Made by a program: the position numbers and the translations under genes | Assembly (NCBI GenBank): GCA_937988695.1 | Contig: CALKHM010000308.1 | Coordinates: 1-9,575 of the forward strand | Direction: 5' to 3' | From: an uncultured Microbacterium sp. | GTDB taxonomy: Bacteria; Actinomycetota; Actinomycetes; Actinomycetales; Microbacteriaceae | Length of the DNA: 9,575 nucleotides | Part shown: positions 5,537 through 9,575 of the stretch, piece by piece | How positions within the stretch are numbered: position 1 is the first letter of the stretch | Layout of the letters: each line of letters begins with the position of its first letter | Notes under the pieces: model-generated | The model's database searches: none | What the model was told of the DNA's origin: nothing | Seen by the model: only the letters and a program-made list of their open reading frames with translations

Positions 5537-5542
5537 TATCGT
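5537..5542 (+). promoter_or_regulatory. -10 box (TATCGT) of thyA-dfrA, leaderless
   Basis: TATCGT is followed by 7 nt (GGCAGGT) and the GTG at 5550. The expected transcript start is at or next to the start codon. An in-frame ATG at 5517 lies upstream of this box and would not be in the transcript. Confidence 0.45.
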
Positions 5543-5549
5543 GGCAGGT

Positions 5550-6353
5550 GTGAGCATCCCCACGCCCTATGAGGACCTGCTGCGCGATGTGCTCGCGCAC
5601 GGCACGCACAAGAGCGACCGCACCGGCACCGGAACGACCAGCGTGTTCGGTCGACAGATCCGGTTCGATCTGTCCGAGTCGTTCCCGCTGATCACGACCA
5701 AGCGCGTGCACTTCAAATCGCTCGCCTACGAGCTGCTGTGGTTCCTGCGCGGCGAGTCCAACGTGCGCTGGCTGCAGCAGCACGGCGTGACGATCTGGGA
5801 CGAATGGGCGGATGCCGCGGGCGAGCTGGGGCCGGTCTACGGCGTGCAGTGGCGGTCGTGGCCGACGCCCGACGGGCAGAGCGTGGACCAGATCTCGCAG
5901 GTGATCGCGCAGATCAAGGACACCCCCGACTCGCGCCGCCTCATCGTCTCGGCGTGGAACGTGGGCGAGATCCCGCAGATGGCGCTGGCGCCGTGTCATG
6001 CGCTGTTCCAGTTCTACGTCGCCGACGGGCGACTGTCCTGCCAGCTCTACCAGCGCAGCGCTGATCTGTTCCTGGGCGTGCCGTTCAACATCGCCTCGTA
6101 CGCGTTGCTCACGCTGATGGTCGCGCAGCAGACCGGGCTCGAGCCCGGCGAGTTCGTCTGGACCGGCGGCGACTGCCACGTCTACGACAATCACCGCGAG
6201 CAGGTGCGCGAGCAGCTGAGCCGCGACCCGTACCCGTACCCGACGCTGCGGTTCGCGCGACGGCCCGCATCGATCTTCGACTACGAGTACGACGACTTCG
6301 TGGTGGAGGGCTACCGGCACCACCCGACGATCCGCGCGGCCGTCGCGGTCTGA
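5550..6353 (+). CDS. thyA: Thymidylate synthase
   Basis: ThyA methylates dUMP to dTMP using 5,10-methylene-tetrahydrofolate and releases dihydrofolate; cytosolic homodimer. The 267-residue length matches the short (E. coli-type, 264 aa) form. DRTGTGT (residues 23-29) holds the phosphate-binding Arg24. The nucleophile Cys149 lies in LAPCHALFQFYV; QRSADLFLGVPFNIASY (168-184) binds dUMP and GDCHVYDNH (207-215) completes the site. The GTG at 5550 gives an N-terminus (MSIPTPYEDLL) that aligns with the E. coli start within a few residues and follows a -10 box by 7 nt; the in-frame ATG at 5517 would add 11 residues. The dfrA start lies 1 nt beyond the stop, so both halves of the dTMP/folate cycle are co-expressed. 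Confidence 0.98.
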   Translation: MSIPTPYEDLLRDVLAHGTHKSDRTGTGTTSVFGRQIRFDLSESFPLITTKRVHFKSLAYELLWFLRGESNVRWLQQHGVTIWDEWADAAGELGPVYGVQWRSWPTPDGQSVDQISQVIAQIKDTPDSRRLIVSAWNVGEIPQMALAPCHALFQFYVADGRLSCQLYQRSADLFLGVPFNIASYALLTLMVAQQTGLEPGEFVWTGGDCHVYDNHREQVREQLSRDPYPYPTLRFARRPASIFDYEYDDFVVEGYRHHPTIRAAVAV

Positions 6354-6354
6354 C

Positions 6355-6846
6355 ATGCAGGTCGGGCTCGTCTGGGCGCAGGCGCGTGGCGGGGTCATCG
6401 GCGCCGGCGGCGGGATGCCGTGGCACGTTCCCGAAGACATGGCGCACTTCAAGCACGTCACGCTCGGGCATGCGGTGGTCATGGGCCGGCGCACCTGGGA
6501 GTCGTTCCCCGAGCAGTTCCGTCCGCTGCCCGGCCGGCGCAACATCGTCGTCACGCGCAACGACCGATGGCAGGCCGACGGCGCGCAGCGTGCGGCGTCG
6601 CTGGATGCCGCGCTCGCCCTGGCCGCGCCGGCGGACTGGGCGTGGATCGTCGGCGGGGGGCAGGTCTATCGCGAGGCCATCGCACGCGCCGACCGCCTCG
6701 AGGTGACCGAGCTCGATCTCGATGTGGCCGGTGACACGACCGCGCCGAGCGTGCAGGGCTGGCAGGTCGTGGCATCCGACCCGTCCGAGGGCTGGCACGT
6801 CTCGCGCACCGGCATCCGCTACCGGTTCCTGCGGTACGAGCACTGA
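6355..6846 (+). CDS. dfrA: Dihydrofolate reductase
   Basis: DHFR reduces dihydrofolate to tetrahydrofolate with NADPH, regenerating the cofactor ThyA consumes. The protein is 163 residues, normal for the bacterial chromosomal enzyme. Motifs: VWAQARGGVIGAGGGMPWHV (6-25) covers the Met20-type loop; Glu27 (PEDM) occupies the catalytic acid position, Asp in E. coli; VMGRRTWES (42-50) binds NADPH; PLPGRRNIVVTRN (57-69) and IVGGGQVY (98-105) complete the fold. The ATG follows the thyA TGA by one base with no evident Shine-Dalgarno sequence, so expression depends on translational coupling. It ends 40 bp before the next gene, which has its own -10 box. Nothing in the sequence indicates an unusual or acquired trimethoprim-resistant form. 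Confidence 0.97.
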   Translation: MQVGLVWAQARGGVIGAGGGMPWHVPEDMAHFKHVTLGHAVVMGRRTWESFPEQFRPLPGRRNIVVTRNDRWQADGAQRAASLDAALALAAPADWAWIVGGGQVYREAIARADRLEVTELDLDVAGDTTAPSVQGWQVVASDPSEGWHVSRTGIRYRFLRYEH

Positions 6847-6873
6847 GCGCGTGCCGGCGGCCGGTGGGCGGCG

Positions 6874-6879
6874 TAGTGT
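6874..6879 (+). promoter_or_regulatory. -10 box (TAGTGT) of the SDR gene, leaderless
   Basis: TAGTGT, then 7 nt (GGCCGGA), then the ATG at 6887. The 40-bp gap after dfrA is otherwise GC-rich without clear signals; read-through from thyA-dfrA remains possible. Confidence 0.45.
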
Positions 6880-6886
6880 GGCCGGA

Positions 6887-7645
6887 ATGGTGACGGCGCT
6901 GATCACGGGAGCAAGCTCCGGGCTCGGAGCGGAGTACGCGCGGCAGCTCGCGCGGCGCGGCGCGGACGTCGTGCTGGTGGGTCGCGACCGCGACGCCCTG
7001 GAGGCGGTGGCCGCCCAGGCGCGCGGCCATGGACGCGACGCCGAGGTGCTCGTCGCCGACCTCCTCGACCCCGGCGCGCTCGCGGCCGTCGCGGCGCGGG
7101 TGGCCGACCAGGCGCGCCCGGTCGAGATCCTCGTCAACAACGCCGGCGTCGGGATGCCGCTCGCGTTCGAGCGCAACGACATCGAAGACGAGGTCCGTCA
7201 CCTGCGGCTGCACGACGAGGTGCCGTTGCGGCTCATGCACGCGGCGCTCGAGCCGATGCTCGGGCGCGGACACGGGCGCATCCTGAATGTCGCCTCGATC
7301 GCCGCGTTCCTGCCGCGGTCGACGTACGGCGCGGCCAAGCAGTGGCTGGTCTCGTTCAGTCGCTGGGCCAACGTGACCTACCGTGCGCGCGGGGTGACGG
7401 TGACCGTGGTGTGTCCCGGCTTCGTGCACACGAACTTCCACGAGCGGCTCGGGCTGCCACCCGGGCAGGAGGGCATCGCCGGCTGGATGTGGCTGGATGC
7501 GCCCACCGTGGTGCGCGGATCGTTGCGCGATCTCGCCCGCGGCCGCGCGGTGTCGGTGCCGTCGGCACGGTACCGCCTGGTGCGCCGCGTGCTACCGCTG
7601 CTGCCGGACCGGCTCACCGCGGGTCTCGGCCGGCGCGGCCGCTAG
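6887..7645 (+). CDS. Short-chain dehydrogenase/reductase (classical SDR)
   Basis: A 252-residue classical SDR oxidoreductase using NAD(P)(H). The nucleotide-binding motif ALITGASSGLGAEYARQLA is at residues 4-22 (TGxxxGxG). LVNNAGVG lies at about 82-89, the catalytic Ser in ILNVASIAAF, and the YxxxK pair in STYGAAKQW, followed by VCPGFVHTNF. An Arg in VGRDRDAL at the end of the second strand suggests NADPH preference. A basic C-terminus (VRRVLPLLPDRLTAGLGRRGR is the tail region) is typical of a DltE/YqjQ-like group of SDRs that includes actinobacterial members; the substrate is unknown. It has its own -10 box and lies between dfrA and dapA, the position occupied by thyX in M. tuberculosis. No obvious functional tie to its neighbours. 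Confidence 0.92.
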   Translation: MVTALITGASSGLGAEYARQLARRGADVVLVGRDRDALEAVAAQARGHGRDAEVLVADLLDPGALAAVAARVADQARPVEILVNNAGVGMPLAFERNDIEDEVRHLRLHDEVPLRLMHAALEPMLGRGHGRILNVASIAAFLPRSTYGAAKQWLVSFSRWANVTYRARGVTVTVVCPGFVHTNFHERLGLPPGQEGIAGWMWLDAPTVVRGSLRDLARGRAVSVPSARYRLVRRVLPLLPDRLTAGLGRRGR

Positions 7646-7655
7646 CGTGAACCGA

Positions 7656-7661
7656 TACCCT
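7656..7661 (+). promoter_or_regulatory. -10 box (TACCCT) of dapA-rnj, leaderless
   Basis: TACCCT is followed by 6 nt (GAATGC) and the ATG at 7668. A second TANNNT hexamer (TAGCGT, 7643-7648) begins at the SDR stop codon and could serve as an alternative. No Shine-Dalgarno sequence precedes the ATG. Confidence 0.5.
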
Positions 7662-7667
7662 GAATGC

Positions 7668-8645
7668 ATGACGCATACGGGCAACCCCTTCGGACAGGTG
7701 ATGGTGGCGCTCGTCACGCCGATGACGGCGGACGGCGAGGTCGACTGGCCCGCCGTGGCCAAGCACATCGATGATGTGATCACCGCCGGCGCCGACAGCA
7801 TCCTGGTCACTGGCACGACGGGTGAGACCAGCACGCTCACCGATCACGAGAAGGTGCGGCTCGTCGAGGTCGGCAAGGACGTCGCGGCCGGCCGGGCCAA
7901 GATCATCACCGGCGGCGGCTCCAACGAGACCGCGCATGCGATCCAGCTGTACCGCGACAGCGCGAAGGCCGGCGCCGACGGCATCCTGGTGGTGACCCCG
8001 TACTACAACAAGCCCACCCAGGCCGGCATCCTCACCCACTTCCGGTTGATCGCCGATTCCACCGACCTGCCGATGATGCTCTACGACATCCCCGGGCGCA
8101 CCGGTGTGCCGATCGCCTACGAGACGCTGGTGCGCCTGGCCAAGCACCCCAACATCCTGGCCGTGAAGGATGCCAAGGGGAACTTCAGCGAGGTCTCCCG
8201 GGTGCTCAACCAGACCGACCTGATGTACTTCTCCGGCGACGACGCCAACGTACTGCCGCACCTGGCGATCGGCGCCACCGGACTGGTCGGCGTGACCGCC
8301 AACATCGCCGCCCAGCCGTACCGCACAATCGTGGATGCCGTGAACCGAGGCGACCTTGCCGCGGCCACCGCCGCGCACAAGAAGCTCGAGCCGCTGGTGC
8401 GGGCGGTGATGACGCACGTGCCCGGCACGGTGTCGGCCAAGTACATCCTGCACGGCCTCGGCCGGATCTCCAGCCCTCGTGTGCGGCTGCCGCTGGTCGG
8501 GCCGGAGGAGTGGGAGGCCGCGATCATCGAGGACGAGCTGGCGCTGGTGACCGACGTGGAGGGCGTGGACTTCTCGAACTTCCGCCCCGACCGCAACGCG
8601 GCCGCCGGCGGCGCACTGCCGAAGGTGTCGGGGACCACCCGATGA
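7668..8645 (+). CDS. dapA: 4-hydroxy-tetrahydrodipicolinate synthase
   Basis: DapA condenses pyruvate with aspartate semialdehyde, the first committed step to diaminopimelate and lysine. It is a cytosolic TIM-barrel class I aldolase. The 325-residue sequence keeps the full site: VTGTTGETSTL with Thr50 and Thr51, VVTPYYNKP with Tyr112/Tyr113, MLYDIPGRTG with Tyr139 and Arg144, and the Schiff-base Lys167 in ILAVKDAKGN. The chain runs about 30 residues beyond the usual C-terminus; the extra tail (about 296-325) is hydrophilic and rich in Ala, Gly and Arg. The ATG at 7668 was chosen for its -10 box and for correct alignment of the N-terminal strand (GQVMVALVTPM); the frame remains open upstream to 7497 inside the SDR gene. 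The stop overlaps rnj as ATGA. Confidence 0.98.
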   Translation: MTHTGNPFGQVMVALVTPMTADGEVDWPAVAKHIDDVITAGADSILVTGTTGETSTLTDHEKVRLVEVGKDVAAGRAKIITGGGSNETAHAIQLYRDSAKAGADGILVVTPYYNKPTQAGILTHFRLIADSTDLPMMLYDIPGRTGVPIAYETLVRLAKHPNILAVKDAKGNFSEVSRVLNQTDLMYFSGDDANVLPHLAIGATGLVGVTANIAAQPYRTIVDAVNRGDLAAATAAHKKLEPLVRAVMTHVPGTVSAKYILHGLGRISSPRVRLPLVGPEEWEAAIIEDELALVTDVEGVDFSNFRPDRNAAAGGALPKVSGTTR

Positions 8646-9575
8646 GCTTCGCCGACGTCGTGGCGCCGCCTGCGCTGGAGCCGGGCACGCTGCGCATCAC
8701 ACCGCTGGGCGGGCTCGGCGAGGTCGGTCGCAACATGACCGTGTTCGAGATCGACGGGCGGCTGCTGGTCGTCGACTGCGGGGTGCTGTTCCCGGAGGAG
8801 AACCAGCCCGGCGTAGATCTCATCCTCCCCGACTTCGAACCCATCAAGCACCGCCTCGGCGACGTCGACGGCATCGTGCTCACGCACGGTCACGAAGACC
8901 ACATCGGCGCGGTGCCGTATCTGCTCAAGCACCGTCCCGACATCCCGCTGATCGGCTCGGGGCTGACCTTGGCGCTGGTCGAGGCGAAGCTCAAGGAGCA
9001 TCGCCTGAGGGCGTACACGCTCACCGTCACCGAGGGGCAGCGCGAGCGGGTCGGCCCGTTCGACCTCGAGTTCGTGTCGGTCAACCACTCCATCCCCGAT
9101 GCGTTGGCCGTGGCCATCCGCACCACCGCGGGTCTCGTGCTGGCCACCGGCGACTTCAAGATGGATCAGCTGCCCCTGGACGGACGGCTCACCGACCTGC
9201 GTGCGTTCGCGCGGCTCGGCGAAGAAGGCGTCGACCTGTTCATGGTCGACTCCACCAACGCCGACGTGCCGGGTTTCACGGCGCTGGAGCGCTCGATCGG
9301 ACCGGTGCTCGACCAGGTGATCGGCAAGGCGCCGCGCCGGGTGATCGTGGCGAGCTTCTCCAGTCATGTGCACCGGGTGCAGCAGGTGCTGGATGCCGCG
9401 GCCGCACACGGGCGCCGGCTGGCGTTCCTCGGCCGCAGCATGGTGCGCAACATGACGATCGCGGAGCAGCTGGGCTACCTGCACGTCCCCGAGGGCGTGC
9501 TCATCGACTACAAGAAGGCCTGCGACCTGCCCGACGACAAGATCGTCTACATGTCCACGGGCTCGCAGGGCGAGC
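8642..9575 (+). CDS. rnj: Ribonuclease J, C-terminus beyond window
   Basis: RNase J is a zinc-dependent beta-CASP metallo-beta-lactamase nuclease with endo- and 5'-3' exonuclease activity, working in mRNA decay and rRNA maturation. The visible 311 residues are a little over half of a typical protein of about 555 residues. GGLGEVGRNM (23-32) and the metal motif LTHGHEDHIGA (80-90; His82, His84, Asp86, His87) are followed by His149 (VNHSIPDA) and Asp171 (ATGDFKMD). The beta-CASP insertion begins around RRVIVASFSSHVHRVQQ (232-248) and FLGRSMVRNM (262-271). The ATG overlaps the dapA TGA (8642-8645), with GGGGA (8630-8634) 7 nt upstream, so it is coupled to dapA. The frame is intact to the edge. 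dapA-rnj adjacency is conserved in actinobacteria, including M. tuberculosis. Confidence 0.97.
   Translation, partial: MSFADVVAPPALEPGTLRITPLGGLGEVGRNMTVFEIDGRLLVVDCGVLFPEENQPGVDLILPDFEPIKHRLGDVDGIVLTHGHEDHIGAVPYLLKHRPDIPLIGSGLTLALVEAKLKEHRLRAYTLTVTEGQRERVGPFDLEFVSVNHSIPDALAVAIRTTAGLVLATGDFKMDQLPLDGRLTDLRAFARLGEEGVDLFMVDSTNADVPGFTALERSIGPVLDQVIGKAPRRVIVASFSSHVHRVQQVLDAAAAHGRRLAFLGRSMVRNMTIAEQLGYLHVPEGVLIDYKKACDLPDDKIVYMSTGSQGE

Noticed and set aside
5517..5549. In-frame ATG at 5517 as the thyA start
   Set aside because: It lies upstream of the TATCGT -10 box and would add 11 residues not found in the family; GTG 5550 aligns with known ThyA N-termini.
5477..5563. Longer thioredoxin start at 5563
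   Set aside because: It would overlap the thyA start and put a non-hydrophobic stretch before the anchor; ATG 5476 has a well-placed -10 box.
5487..6560. Minus-strand open frame (357 codons) antisense to thyA and dfrA
   Set aside because: Shadow of conserved thyA/dfrA coding; no recognisable protein features.
7629..7645. GGCCG/CGGCC inverted repeat at the SDR 3' end as a terminator
   Set aside because: Stem of only about 5 bp in continuous GC-rich coding sequence, and it would sit directly on the dapA promoter region.
8117..9484. Long minus-strand open frame (455 codons) antisense to dapA and rnj
   Set aside because: Mirror frame produced by high GC3; His/Arg/Gln-rich with no domain, opposite two strongly conserved genes.
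1..9575. Mobile elements, CRISPR arrays, tRNA/rRNA genes, phage or defence genes
   Set aside because: I saw no transposase or integrase motifs, terminal inverted repeats, regularly spaced repeats, or tRNA-like cloverleaf sequence on either strand.

Overview
This window reads as chromosome from a high-GC Gram-positive actinobacterium, most likely a member of the Microbacteriaceae such as Microbacterium. GC is about 70% by eye, G/C dominates third codon positions, GTG and TTG starts occur, and -10 boxes of the form TANNNT sit directly upstream of start codons. Gene order also fits: dapB with a small membrane-protein gene, thyA-dfrA, and dapA-rnj recall the arrangement known from Mycobacterium tuberculosis (dapB/Rv2772c, thyA/dfrA, dapA/rnj), although the material between these blocks differs. 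The species assignment is inference.

Layout, left to right. (1) An aldo/keto reductase-fold gene enters from the left edge without its N-terminus and appears to have lost catalytic residues. (2) A histidine phosphatase-family gene follows, with its own promoter, a short structured 5' leader and a possible six-codon leader ORF. (3) A convergent GNAT acetyltransferase gene lies on the minus strand and shares a 53-bp divergent promoter region with dapB. (4) dapB overlaps a small two-helix membrane protein gene with a TPR-like tail. (5) Converging on these is a minus-strand block, in transcription order: membrane-anchored thioredoxin, DUF4395 membrane protein, OsmC-type thiol peroxidase and a TIGR01777-family NAD(P)-binding epimerase. 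(6) Divergent from that block run thyA and dfrA (1 nt apart), an SDR oxidoreductase, dapA, and rnj (RNase J), which leaves the right edge incomplete.

Functionally, dapB and dapA encode consecutive steps of lysine/diaminopimelate synthesis and so supply the cell wall. thyA and dfrA form the dTMP/folate cycle: ThyA oxidises methylene-tetrahydrofolate to dihydrofolate and DHFR regenerates tetrahydrofolate. RNase J is an RNA-processing enzyme translationally linked to dapA. The thioredoxin-DUF4395-OsmC block looks like a membrane-linked thiol redox and peroxide-defence unit.

The window is mostly housekeeping. I see no mobile element, CRISPR array, tRNA, rRNA or phage gene and no clear novel system. 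The most interesting signals are a recurrent leaderless promoter layout (a TANNNT box 6-7 nt before the start codon at six genes), the divergent catalytic sites of the AKR-like protein, the matched topology of the thioredoxin and DUF4395 proteins, and the leader of the histidine phosphatase gene. No stretch over 300 bases lacks a gene.
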